Assembly: GCA_017354895.1 (NCBI GenBank)
Contig: CP071493.1
Span: 4,216,001-4,280,000 of the forward strand
DNA from: Podospora comata
Taxonomy: Eukaryota; Ascomycota; Sordariomycetes; Sordariales; Podosporaceae
DNA length: 64,000 nucleotides
Direction of reading: 5' to 3'
Positions 32,697 to 43,737 of the stretch are shown piece by piece. A program made the translations under genes and the position numbers. Every line of letters starts with the position of its first letter. Positions within the stretch are counted from its first letter, which is position 1. The notes below the pieces were generated by a model. The model was given only the letters and a program-made list of their open reading frames with translations, was not told where the DNA came from and did not search any database.

Positions 32697-33810
32697 ATGA
32701 CCCCGACAACCAGCAACAACCTCATCACCCCCCTCCGCGCCGCCTCCCGCAACCTGGCGCGTGAATGGGGGTTTTTACGCACGAAGATTGCGGGATCGGA
32801 CCTGTCGGCTGCTGCGGTGCACGCTCTCATCGAACTTGGGAATGGGCGCTCGCTTAGTGTTGATGAGCTGGCTGCTGAGTTGAGGGCTAGTACCGGGCAG
32901 GTGAGGGGGGTGGTGGTGCCTGAGCTTGTTGGGAGGGCTGGTCAGGTCAGAGGGGGAGGGTGGTAGTTATGGGCTTACAGAGGAAGGGAAGGAGACGCTG
33001 GGGAGGATCAACGGTTTTGCTCAGAGGCAGGTGGCGCAGGCGCTGGAGGATGTGGGAGGGGGAAATGGGGTTACGGCTGGGGATATCACGTCTGTGTTTA
33101 GGATTTGGACGCAGGCGCTGGAGAGGGCGAGGGAGGTTGGTGAGAATTTTCCCACGCCGGCGGTGACGCCGGGGCAGGAGGAGAGTCCGTTTGGGTTGCC
33201 CGGGACGGGTGCGGTTGCTGGCGCGAGGGTGGAACCAGCTGTGGCAAAGAGGACGGTTGAGATCGTGTCTGGGTATCAGCCTGGGATTCTGGGGAGGGTG
33301 GAGATGCATATGGAGTATTACTATCCAAAGTATAACTGGGGGAGGGAGTTTGAGACGGTGTTTACGGAGGGGATGCTTGACTTGCTGAAGAGGGTCGGGA
33401 ATGGGAAGGGGAGCCAGGCTTGGGCTGCGGTGCTCAAACAGCCTGGTGGGAAGGATAGGATAGTGGGGACTGTGTTTATTGATGGGGAAATCACGGCTAA
33501 GGAAGGGGTGGCGAAGTTGAGGGCGTTTATTGCTGATGAAGAAGCGCGGGGGTTAGGGGCAGGGAAAAGACTCTTACGAGCAGCGATGGATTTTATCATG
33601 GAAGAGGGGTTTAGGCAGTGTGAGTTGACAACCAGCAAGGAGTTGATGGTGGCTAGAAAGATGTATGAGACGGAGGGGTTCAAACCGATGGGAGAGTACC
33701 GGTATGGCGGTTGGTTGGAAGGTGTGTGTTCGATGGAGTATCTGTGGGAGAGGCCCGCAGGGAAACATACGCCAAGTGAGGATGGAACGCTCAAGGGGAA
33801 GGAAGTATAA
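32697..33810 (+). CDS. MarR-like winged-helix / GNAT acetyltransferase fusion with apparent frameshift
   Basis: The N-terminal frame (ATG at 32697) encodes a MarR-like winged helix (DLSAAAVHALIELGNGRSLS, then DELAAELRASTGQV). It passes near 32,926-32,942 into a second frame that begins GLVRSEGEGGSYGLTEEGKE, the expected wing, and continues to a stop at 33808-33810. The C-terminal part is a GNAT domain: GYQPGILGRVEMHMEYYYPK, the acetyl-CoA loop region ARGLGAGKRLL, and KMYETEGFKPMGEYRYGG. Bacterial MarR-GNAT proteins of about 310 aa have the same order, so a prokaryotic origin is plausible; which substrate is acetylated is unknown. The frame change is one base within a G-rich run and could be a sequence error or a lesion. 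Codon use is odd, with many GGG, GTG and AGG codons and few C-ending ones. The frame is otherwise intact. Confidence 0.7.
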
Positions 33811-33888
33811 TGCCCATCTATGTTCAGTGTCGCTATATAACGAAAGTATGATGGCCAAGTCGAATGTCGTTTCGGAACAGATTCATCG

Positions 33889-34482
33889 TTAACGTGACGA
33901 GGCCAATGTCCACAAACCCCCTATTATCCAGCTGGCAGCCTTCCATGACCCCCATAGAAACGCCACACCCAGCACGCCCAACAGCACCACCACAATACTC
34001 CTAATCTCAAACGCCTCGGCAACCTCCATCTTCATCAATTTCTTCTGCTTGCTGTGGTAGAAGTCTTCCTTCTCCTGCCCGGGACTAACGGCGGGTGTCT
34101 GAGGGTTGCTGATGGGGAATGGCTTTCCATTCTCGTCTACAGCTACATACTCGTACCGTTTGTATCTGTAAACAATCCGGTGCAACCACTCGGGCATGCG
34201 ACTTTCTGAGTCTGAGGCGTGGTAATGCCGCCTCAGGGCCGAGTTACGCGTGTCGACAAGAAATAAGGAGATGAGGAAAGTGGTGAAGATGATTGGCGTC
34301 ATGATTAACTTGAAAAGCAATTAGTACAAGCTGATACCCGAGAGGCTGATGAACCTGAATGTAAAGGGGCACATTAGGGTTTCATATACCTTGTATAATG
34401 ACGACTGGTCTCCGACTTTAACATCAGCCTGATTGAACTTGGCGCTGGCGGCCCGAACGGGGGCTGGTGCGGAGGTTGACAT
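33889..34482 (-). CDS. Small two-helix membrane protein, uncharacterised
   Basis: Exons are 34482..34390 and 34308..33889 (170 aa), joined across an intron with a GTATAT donor and a TTTTCAAG acceptor. The start (MSTSAPAPVRAASAKFNQAD) is a short polar N terminus. Splicing leads into a first membrane helix (MTPIIFTTFLISLFLVDTR), then a basic, Tyr-rich loop (IVYRYKRYEYVAVDENG), a Lys-rich region and a second membrane helix (VVVLLGVLGVAFLWGSW) close to the C terminus. No catalytic motif is visible. It resembles small conserved fungal ER or organelle membrane proteins, but I cannot name a family. It is tail-to-tail with the MarR-GNAT gene, with only 78 bp between stops. Confidence 0.68.
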
Positions 34483-35137
34483 TTTATCGGTCTTCGTTTG
34501 CTGGGGCTGACTGCCGAGGAAAATTTGGTGAAGGGATTGTTGTGTTGGAGAGTCGTCTGAAGGCTTGAGGTGGTGAAGATATGGGCCTGAGTTGCCAAGG
34601 CGTGAGTACGCAGAGAACGTGTCTGTGACGCGGCTCGACTCCTGTCAAACCGATTGAAGCGACGCAAGTAAGTCACCGACGGTTTTATGCTATCAAAGGC
34701 CAAATGTAACGCTTTAATCGACGTTTCGTGTAACCCAGGTAGTTCCATCAATTAAGGCCAATACCCCAGAGTGCCGTACTCTCGGCAAATGCTATCCTAA
34801 TTCCGATGGAGGATGAGAAGTCAAAGTCGATGTTGTAGTGCATGTATATAGCTCATCAGCCCCAGTTGTTCTACCCACCGACGTTCGGAATACCCATACC
34901 CACCATCACCTATGACTGGAAACGCATTTGTTCTTGAAGACTCTTGGTAGCTCTGTTCGTTATGACGGTTTGACTGCCCCACCATAAATTAGACGATCAC
35001 CCCTCCATGCCCCTCACTCGAAAGTAGATCGGGTATCACCGGGTTTGCAACATCAGTCAGATATGATGGTGGAAAACATCAGCTTTTGAATTGTTCCATT
35101 TTGTACATTTTTACTGATATCGACTCCAATCTGTCAT
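34483..35137. other. Intergenic region between the small membrane protein and the RidA gene
   Basis: About 655 bases hold the 5' side of the membrane-protein gene and the 3' side of the RidA gene (both minus). A minus-strand open frame of 125 aa crosses the first exon of the membrane protein in another frame and is treated as a shadow. Nothing else is seen. Confidence 0.45.
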
Positions 35138-35770
35138 TTAAGGGAGAGCGATACACTCAATCTCGACATCAACGCCCTTGGGGAGCTGCTTGACGGCAAC
35201 GCAGCTTCTGGCGGGCTTGTGGGTGAACCACTTGGCATACTCCTCGTTCATAGACTGCATTTTAATTTAGCAAACGCTGTCACTCGATGATTGGAAACTT
35301 CGGGTGCTTACGGCAAAGTTGGCCATGTCGGTCAAGAAAACATTGACCTTGACAACCTTCCCGATGGAGGAGCCAGCCTCCTCGAGAACGGCCTTGATGT
35401 TGGCGATGCAAGCACCGGTCTTCTCCTGGATGGTGCCCTCAACGAGGTTGCCCTGGGCGTCGCAGGGAATCTGGCCGGAGCAGTAGATGGTGGTAGGGGT
35501 CTTGATGGCCTGGGACTGTATATATTAAGTTAGGAGATGCTTTGACTATTTGAGCTCTCAAAGGTAGTCATACGTAAGGGCCAGCGACTATGGTCATGTC
35601 AGTCAAGGATCAAGGGAGATGGGAGCTAGTGAGCAGAAAGACGTACCCGGGGCGGCCTTGTCGGTGTAGACGGGAGTGGTAGACATGTTGTGGATGAGTC
35701 TTGGGAGTGTCCTTTTGGGAGAAACCTGAGAAAAGACAGAAAGGGATCTTCTGGCAGCAATTGCAAACAT
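35138..35770 (-). CDS. RidA/YjgF family reactive-intermediate deaminase (Mmf1/Hmf1-like)
   Basis: Four exons read 35770..35647, 35587..35574, 35515..35312 and 35254..35138, giving 152 aa. RidA proteins hydrolyse reactive enamine/imine products of PLP enzymes. The joined sequence contains [18 protein letters not shown] and a C-terminal segment with the conserved Arg that binds substrate carboxylate ([20 protein letters not shown]). The second exon is only 14 nt and supplies the bases of VAGPY; it is bounded by TAG and GTATGA. The first ATG (35770, [16 protein letters not shown]) adds a basic, mitochondrial-type presequence. A second in-frame ATG at 35686 ([13 protein letters not shown]) would give a cytosolic form. 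Yeast uses two genes, MMF1 and HMF1, for these places; a single gene with two starts is inference. The exon sum is a multiple of three. Confidence 0.88.
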
Positions 35771-36894
35771 TGATTGAGACGGTGGGTTTTCTTGACAGTG
35801 GAATTGGCGATTGGCTTTTTGATGGACTCCTTCCCCGCGCTCCGTTCTTCGGACTACGGTAGTCAACCCCGCAGCCCGGGCCGCTGTTAAGCTCTGGCAG
35901 ATGCGGATGTGGCCGTCCCAGGGTCTCATATCGTCAATATAGAGAATGCACTTCATCCTCGCACCTTGAATGGAGCCTACCTACGTACCCAGGGAAGTGG
36001 AACAGTCCAAATTACCCAGGCACTCAAAAGAGCATTTGTAGATGGCGCCCACCAACCTCAGGTACTAAAAGATTCCTGTGCCTACCTTAAAAACCAACTC
36101 GGTGGCCCAGACATGATGAATACCTCGTGATGGACGCGGGTTTCAGATGCCTGGGGTTTCTCCAAGTCGTTCTTTCTTGGATATCTCTCGTCTCATCAGA
36201 AAAGACCAGATATGCAGATATGTGGCTGAGGTAGTGAATACTAGCTACGGAGTACTGTGTTTCTTGGGCACTTTTGATGGTGTTGGTGACGTTTCCCGGT
36301 AGCAGCTGCAGGCGGGGCTTGGCATCTCGAGCTCGGGCCTGGGTGCCGGGTTGCGCCAAGTGGCCAGAAAAAGTTACCCCCCTGCACCCAGAGAATGATG
36401 GCGGTGTCCTCAGCCCTGCCGGAGGGATGGAGGCTTTAAGGGGTTGTCAAGCAATTTGTTGCCATCTGCATCTTGTCTTCTCTTTGCGCAAGCAACCTTT
36501 TGCCATTGGCCCTTCGCATTTCAATCTTCTTCTACTCTCTTTAAAGTTTCCTTTGTTTTTGTCTTCGTCTTCTTCACTTTAAACTGCCATTGGATTCGGC
36601 ATTAGGGCACTTATACTCGCGGTGTTGCTGGTGAGGTAAGTTTAGGTGGCTTTCTCCGTCTCCCGCCGTCTGGCATCCGATGTTTGGTAATCGCCGTCCG
36701 GCTTGCTCCATCCTGCAATTCCAGTGCTCTCAGATGCCAGCTATATACCTGCTTATCTTTGAAAGCCTGGGTGAGCTCAGGACTTATTTCTTGCCCTCAC
36801 CGTCGCGACCATCAACGGCGCTCCAGGCAATCATTAGCTAACACTTTTCTTGTCTTCGCAGCCCGACCTTTGAAACTGACCACCACCGTCCACC
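35771..36894. promoter_or_regulatory. Divergent promoter region of the RidA gene and pmt4, with leader intron
   Basis: About 1.1 kb lies between the start codons of two divergent genes. Near pmt4, a GAG/GTAAGT donor at 36636 and a TTCGCAG acceptor ending at 36861 indicate a leader intron of 226 nt ending 33 nt before the ATG. The section from 36.47 to 36.6 kb is pyrimidine-rich, as often seen at fungal transcription starts. No gene is supported. Confidence 0.5.
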
Positions 36895-39329
36895 ATGGCT
36901 ACAACAGCCCCCCAGGGCACCTTGCGCCAGCGTAGCGTAGCTGGTAGCAAGAACAAAGATGGCGCCTCCTCCGATGTTGAGCTCGACAAGCTCGTCAAGG
37001 CCGCCAACCAGCGCCCAAAGGCTGTCTCGGAGAACGATCACAGGATCGCCTTCTTCATCATCACCATCCTGGCCTTCATCACCAGATTCTGGGGCATTAG
37101 TCACCCCAACGAGGTTGTTTTTGACGAAGTACACTTCGGAAAGGTATGATGCCCTTCCCCTTGCGCCTTGGGCGACAGTCACGCTGACATCTGCCGCGTT
37201 TTATAGTTCGCCTCGTACTATCTCGAAAAGACCTACTTCTTCGACGTGCACCCTCCGTTCGGCAAGCTCCTCTTTGCCTTTGTTGGCTGGCTGGTTGGCT
37301 TCGATGGCCACTTTCACTTCGAGAACATTGGCGACTCCTACATTGCGAACAAGGTTCCCTACGTGGCCTTCCGCTCCCTCCCTGCCCTCCTTGGCGCCTT
37401 GACCGTCTCGGTGGTATACCTTATCATGTGGGAGTCTGGGTACAGCCTTCCCGCCTGCATTCTTGCCGCTGGCTTGGTTCTGCTCGACAACGCCCATATT
37501 GGCCAAACACGCTTGATTCTTCTCGATGCCACCCTCGTGTTTGCCATGGCCTGCAGCTTGCTCTGCTATATCAAGTTCTACAAGTTGCGCCATGAGCCCT
37601 TCTCAAGGAAGTGGTGGAAGTGGCTGATCCTCACTGGATTTGCCCTTTCCTGCGATATCTCGACCAAATACGTTGGTCTTTTCGCCTTCATCACCATTGG
37701 TTCTGCTGTTGTCATTGAGCTTTGGGACTTGCTGGATATCAAGAGGCCTGGTGGAGCTCTGACCTTGGCTCAGTTCGGCAAGCACTTTGCTGCTAGAGCT
37801 TTCGGCTTGATCTTCCTGCCCTTCCTCTTTTACCTCTTCTGGTTCCAGGTTCACTTCACCATTCTCACCCGCTCCGGCCCCGGTGATGATTTCATGACCC
37901 CCGAGTTCCAGGAGACCCTGAGCGACAACATCATGCTCAGCAACGCCATCACCATTGACTATTACGACACCATCTCGATCAAGCACAAGGAGACCAAGGC
38001 TTACCTTCACAGCCACCCGGAGCGTTATCCTCTGCGGTATGACGATGGCCGTGTTTCCAGCCAGGGTCAGCAGGTCACTGGTTACCCATTCAATGACACC
38101 AACAACTATTGGCAGATTCTCCCCGCTGGTGCCGATGACAAGCAGCTCAATCGTCACATCAAGAATCACGACCTCATCAGACTCCGTCACGTTGTTACCG
38201 ACACCATTCTTTTGTCCCACGACGTTGCCTCGCCATACTTCCCTACCAACCAGGAGTTCACCACAGTCTCGCTTGCGGACGCCTATGGTGACAGGGCTGC
38301 TGACACTCTCTTCGAAGTACGCATTGAGCATGGCAAACCTAACCAGGAATGGAAGACCATCTCGGGCCACTTCAAGCTGATCCACAACCCAAGCAAGGTT
38401 GCCATGTGGACTCACACCAAGCCTCTTCCTGAATGGGCTTTCAAGCAGCAAGAAATCAACGGCAACAAGCAAATCGCACCAAGTTCCAATGTCTGGCTTG
38501 TTGAGGACATTTCTTCTCTGCCCGCCAACCACCCGCGCCGCGCCAAGGTAGCAAAGAAAGTCAAGACTTTGCCCTTCTTGCGCAAGTGGTTTGAGCTGCA
38601 AAGGTCCATGTTCTGGCACAACAACCAGCTGACGGCCAGCCATCCCTACGCTTCGCTTCCCTACTCTTGGCCTTTCCTGCTCCGCGGTGTCAGCTTCTGG
38701 ACACAGAATGATACTCGTCAGCAAATCTACTTCCTTGGCAACCCAATCGGTTGGTGGATTGCCAGCAGTGTCCTGGCCATCTATGCCGGCATCATCTTGG
38801 CCGACCAGTTCTCACTGCGCCGTGGCATGGATGCTTTGGATCACCGTAAGTCTTGATCTCTAATTCGAATCCGAGTTACGGCGGCTAACAATCGCTAGGT
38901 TCTCGCTCCCGCCTGTACAACTCCACGGGCTTCTTCTTCCTTGCCTGGGCTACCCATTACTTCCCCTTTTATGTCATGGGTCGTCAGCTCTTCCTTCATC
39001 ACTATCTCCCCGCACATCTAGCATCTGCCCTTGTCACGGGTGCGCTGGTTGAGTTCATCTTCAGCCAGGACGCCGTGGAGCACGAGGTGGCCCATCAAGC
39101 CGCTAAGGCCGGCAAGAAGAGCCAGACTCCTAAGCACCACTTGACGGCCCGCGAGCGTTTTGCCGGCCAGAGTTTGTTCGGGTCATGGGTTGCCACCGGT
39201 GTCATTCTCACCTTGGTTGCCGCGGGCTGGTACTTCTTCTTGCCTTTGACCTACGGCTACCCCGGCCTGACGGTGGAGCAAGTTATCCGGAGAAAGTGGC
39301 TGGGTTATGATCTTCACTTTGCCAAATAG
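36895..39329 (+). CDS. pmt4: Protein O-mannosyltransferase PMT4 (POMT1 subfamily)
   Basis: Exons are 36895..37143, 37207..38845 and 38899..39329, giving 772 aa. PMT4 transfers mannose from dolichyl-phosphate-mannose to Ser/Thr of proteins, often membrane-anchored ones, in the ER. The first luminal loop carries the catalytic acidic pair in VVFDEVHFGKFASYYL (Asp77, Glu78). The large luminal loop holds MIR repeats (KAYLHSHPERYPLRYDDGR, then VSSQGQQVTGYPFNDTNNYW, and LLSHDVASPYFPTNQEF). Many hydrophobic helices lie on both sides. The PMT4 rather than PMT1 or PMT2 assignment rests on the loop sequence around YYDTISIKHKETKA and on length: PMT1 enzymes are longer and PMT2 has a WDEAHFG motif. The Lys-rich segment near the C terminus is not a clear ER-retrieval signal. 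Splice sites are canonical and in phase. Confidence 0.92.
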
Positions 39330-41181
39330 GGGGTGAAGGAGTCATAAAAAAGAGTTTCCGGCATTTCTTAGACCATCTGCATAGTTGACTCGAGAAGGGG
39401 ATTGTGAAATGAAGCTGTACGATTTGAAGATTCTCTGATTTGCGTGTCTTAAAGGGAGCAAGGAGGCTACAGCCAGTTTGGGGAGTACCGGTGGGCGGTT
39501 GGGGGGATTCTCTGGGGCATGGGGGATATAAAAGTCTTAATCTTTGCCAGTTTCACTGTGTTATAGATCATGAATCACATCCGTTGTTTGCACAAAGCCT
39601 GTTTGTTTCTGCGAAATACGGTTTGTATTATGGTTCTCCATTGGCTAGCGGTTGCTTAAATCGTCCCAGTCTTGCTCTCAAGCAACGCAGTTAGCTCTGC
39701 CGGATTTCCGAATATGGTGCCTACTAGACATAGCGCATTAGTACCCTGTGCGAAAGATATTCCCAATACCAGATGCCAGTCAGGAACAAGACCAAAAGAC
39801 TTTCTTCAGAAACCCAGATTATAAGCATAACCAAGCACACCGCCCCCAACTGCCCCCCCTCCACCCGCCCCGCAAGCATATGACGATGCAAGCGTTATCT
39901 CCGGTTAGGAAACAGGGGCGAATAAAGGAGTTGAAAGGCAGCGGCGACGAGGGGGTTCATACGGCTCTTCCTATTACTGAGATAAAGGGTTGTAGCAGGC
40001 GCTACATAGATCATCATGGAAGCCTTGTTGGTGTTGTCTCCTGAGGGGCACTGGTGTTGAGGCAGATAAGGCAGAATGGGAGGAACATACCGTTGACTTC
40101 AAAACTGTTGGCTGCGTTTGTTGGTTAGTTGATGTTCCACCGAAACGACCGCCCAAGCAGCCAGGCCCAATATTTTCTTTCGAGTATATCGCCGGTATCA
40201 ATTGCTTCGTGTTTTGTTCAATTGAGAGGTTGCGTGCAACGGAAGATTTGGACCGGTGGTGGGCGGTGCGTTTCGCTTCACAGGACGTCGGTGGTTGTTG
40301 CAGGAAGAATTTGAAGCAGAGAGCAAGGAAAATATTTTTAGTTTTCTTGACCCCAGCTCTGGCTCCACCCAAAGCTTATGTCCGGGTAGGCCAGAGGGTT
40401 AGGGTTCGCTGCTCACAGTGGAACCTCATCAATATCACAAGGCTATTTTGGGATGCCAAAGTCCCAACACAACATGATTGCGGACACAACAACTTTCTGG
40501 AGACTCAGATCCGTTTTCAAGCCGAATTCCCCTCTGGTGGGGTTGTGTTGCAAGTGCCCGGGAGCCGGCTCAAAACGATGGCCGGCCGGACAAACTGTTC
40601 GCCCACGCCACCCTTGACGATTCAAACACTCTCCGAAGCACACCAAGACCGTGCGATATGTCTCTTGTACTTGAGTTGACACAATGGTGTTTTCTGAAAC
40701 CGGGGCATAATCCCTACCGATGGCGTCAAGGCTGGAAAGGAGCAACCGCTCTAGACCAAGCGGTGGCCTCCCACTTCAGACGGAATTCGGAGCAAGACGG
40801 ACACAGCAAGACAATACCTGTCAAGAACCTCCTCGCTAGGACAGGTGTTGAACAGGATGGCTCCATTCGAACTTGGGAGGCTGCAACTGCATGCACATGC
40901 ACACAACCGCAGTTCGGCACATCCGTCCGGTGAGTCCTATGAGGCAAAGAGGCCCTCGCCAATCATCGCATTTGCCGAAGGTCAAGGGGCTGAACGGCGC
41001 GGGGAATTCTGTGACGCGGTGAGGTAGCATCTCAGGAATATATCGATCCTGGATCCACGAACACTTTTGAGCCACCTTTTTTCTTATTTTACCTTTCCAG
41101 CAAATAAGTGCTTGAGTCTTACCGCTATTTCGACAACGCCCTGACAACAATAACACAAGATAGCAGTAGCAACTTCGCCAA
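39330..41181. other. Intergenic region between pmt4 and the P450
   Basis: About 1.85 kb without a supported gene. The section after pmt4 fits its 3' UTR. Open frames at 40.2-41.0 kb overlap on both strands without domains. The last 150 bases before the P450 are AT-rich and likely include its leader. Confidence 0.45.
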
Positions 41182-42938
41182 ATGGATCTTTTCAGGACCT
41201 TACCTGTCCGCTCCATTTCGGTTGTCTCCCTGACGACTGCGTATCTGGCGTCATCAGGCAAACTACCCATATGGTCCCAATGGAGCCTGGTATCGTTATT
41301 TCTAGCTCTTTGGAGTCTTCAATTCTCCTTCTGGCTTATATGGGTTCTCTTTCTCTACAATAGTTTGTTTTCTCCCTTTCAAGACTTGCCCACGCCTGAC
41401 GGCAAACATTGGCTCTTTGGCCATTTCCCCATCATCAAGAAGTTTCCGACTGGGAAACCTATGATTGAGTGGTGCGTGTTCTCTCTACAACAACGTCCCA
41501 TGTACGATCGGTTGTTGACTGTTAATGCAGGGTGAACACACTCCCGAATGACGGCCTGATCAGATATTTTGGTCTCTTCAACCAAGAGAGGCTGCTCCCT
41601 ACAAACCCCAAGGTATTGACCGAGCTTCTTACCACCAAAAACTATGACTTCCAAAAGCCCTCTTCATGGCGATGGCTCATCGGCCGTATGCTCGGTATCG
41701 GGCTTTTGTTGGCTGAAGGCGACGAACATAAAGTGCAGCGGAGGAATCTGAATCCAGCATTCCACTTCCGCCACATCAAGAATCTGTATCCTATTTTTTG
41801 GAGTAAATCCAAGGAGGGTGTAGAGGCCTTGACCAAGAAAGTCCTGAGCGAGAAGAAGTCTAATGGGCCATCGGGACCCAAGGACCAAGAAGTAAGCCGT
41901 ACGGCTGTCGTCGAGGTCGGAAACTGGGCCTCTAGAATTGCACTCGACATTATCGGAGTCACCGGTCTCGGTCGTGACTTTGGCGCCATCTTAGATCCAG
42001 GAAACGAACTCAACCAGATCTACCAAAATCTGTTTTCTCCCAGCAAGCAAAGCCAAACGCTCGGTATGCTTAACCTAATCTTCCCGGCCCGTCTAGTCCA
42101 ACTCCTTCCTGTTCAACGCAACGCAGACATTTTGGAAGCCGCCCGCTATATAAGGAACGTCTGCCACGACCTCATCCGAGCCAAGAAAGAAAAGCAAGAA
42201 CGGAAAGAGTCCCTCGGCGACGACATCCTCTCCACCGCCATCGAATCCGGTGCTTTCAGCGACGATAACCTTGTTGACCAACTCATGACCTTCCTTGCTG
42301 CCGGTCACGAAACCACCGCGTCTGCCATGACATGGGCCATCTACCTCCTTTCCAAGAACCCCGAGATCCAATCCCGCCTCCGCGCCGAAGTCCGTTCCCG
42401 CCTCCCCTCCCTTGCAGATGATTCCTCCCAAGAAATCACCAGCGTCGACATCGACTCCATGACCTATCTCAACGCGGTTTGCTCTGAAGTCCTTCGGTAT
42501 TTCCCCCCTGCTCCCGTCACCATCCGGGTAGCTGCCTGCGACACCTCGATCCAGGGCCGGCACATACCCAAGGGAACTCAGTTCATGATCATCCCTTGGG
42601 CTATCAACAAGTCCGAAGCCCTTTGGGGGCCTGACGCAAGGGAGTTCAAACCTGACCGCTGGGTGCCAAAGGACGAGACGGATAAGAGTGCCGCCAGTGG
42701 AGGGGCGACGTCGAACTATGCGTTCCTGACTTTCTTGCACGGGCCGAGGAGTTGTATCGGGCAGCAGTTTGCCAAGGCGGAGTTTGCGTGTATGTTGGCT
42801 ACGTGGGTTGGGAGGTTCGAGATGGAGCTGGAGAATAAGGAGGAGGAGGATGAGGAGAAGATTAGTATCAAGAGCACGCTCACGGCGAGGCCGGAGAAGG
42901 GGTTGTTTGTGAGGTTAAAGGTGTTGGATGGGTGGTAG
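41182..42938 (+). CDS. Cytochrome P450 monooxygenase, CYP4-clan-like
   Basis: Exons are 41182..41471 and 41531..42938 (565 aa), with a 59-nt intron (GTGCGT donor, GCAG acceptor) that rebuilds IEWVNTLPNDG. A long hydrophobic N terminus (about residues 35-60) anchors the protein in the ER with the catalytic domain facing the cytosol. The I-helix oxygen motif is AGHETT (about 353). The K-helix ExxR is EVLR (about 415), the PERF-like region is FKPDRW, and the heme loop is FLHGPRSCIGQQFAKAEF with the Cys ligand near 503. All key residues are present, so the enzyme should be active. The substrate is unknown. No polyketide, peptide or terpene synthase lies next to it, so a secondary-metabolite cluster is not supported. 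The acidic run NKEEEDEEKI near the C terminus is an unusual insert. Confidence 0.9.
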
Positions 42939-43737
42939 ATTGGCTTTGCCTTTTGTCTTTCACGAGGGACGGAAGTAATTTGTGATAGCTGAAGTTTTCT
43001 CTTTGTTGAATTTTGGGTTATATTTCTCTGAAGCGTGGATAGTGGGTGCAATGGCCAGGCCGTATCCTTTTAAACCTACCTTGGTCATATATATTTGATG
43101 TCAGGGCTCCATATCTTTATCACTTGGACCCTGCCTCGGATCATGTCAAAAAATAGTTACAACAGCCAACCATCTACCGTCTTCGCCAACTCATCTGCCC
43201 CATTCAACACCGCACTACAGTTCGACTCTGCTTACTACTCGCACATTCAACGCCAGATGCTTATCAAACAAATTCACCTGCCTCAACACAACCTTCAACA
43301 TTTCTATCAACATTAAGCCCCAACCCCGGTACCTTTTGCCCACGTACACAAGTGCCTCTCGACTTACACCGACACAGGTATCATACCACATGTCATAACA
43401 CACTACAGTCACCTTCATAATAAGAGACACGCATATGGTCACATCTTTACATATCTCTTTCACATATCTCTTGCGTATCTCTTCACATATATCTTCGCGT
43501 ATCTCTTTCATACATAATATCACAAAACCAATAGAGAACCAGCACTGGCTCTCGTCAATAGCGTCACACAATCCATTACATTGGATGGTACCGTGCTGGT
43601 CTGCTATACCAGAACCTACTACAGCACATTAAGTAGCCCGCCGCAAGCTCCAAAACGTTCTCCTAATATATCATCTGGCACCCGTCATCTTGACTGTCTA
43701 CTATTGTGTCTTTATGTGATGATGCTAAAGGCATTTA
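42939..43737. other. Intergenic region at the start of the accessory island
   Basis: AT-rich sequence after the P450. From about 43.16 to 43.32 kb the + strand is poor in G. Short CATATCTCTTT repeats occur at 43448-43514. No gene is supported. Confidence 0.45.
43448..43514. repeat. Degenerate CATATCTCTTT tandem repeat
   Basis: Five units of 11-16 bp, each carrying a form of (A/G)TATCTCTT, follow one another with small gaps; two units carry GCGTATC in place of ACATATC. This is a short, diverged minisatellite. Confidence 0.6.

Noticed and set aside
32900-32951. 52-nt intron to explain the MarR-GNAT frame change
   Set aside because: It would use GTGAGG and a GAG acceptor without a branch site, and would delete conserved winged-helix residues that are present in the sequence.
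37603-38724. 373-aa frame antisense to pmt4
   Set aside because: It mirrors conserved PMT4 exons in the opposite strand and shows no domain of its own.
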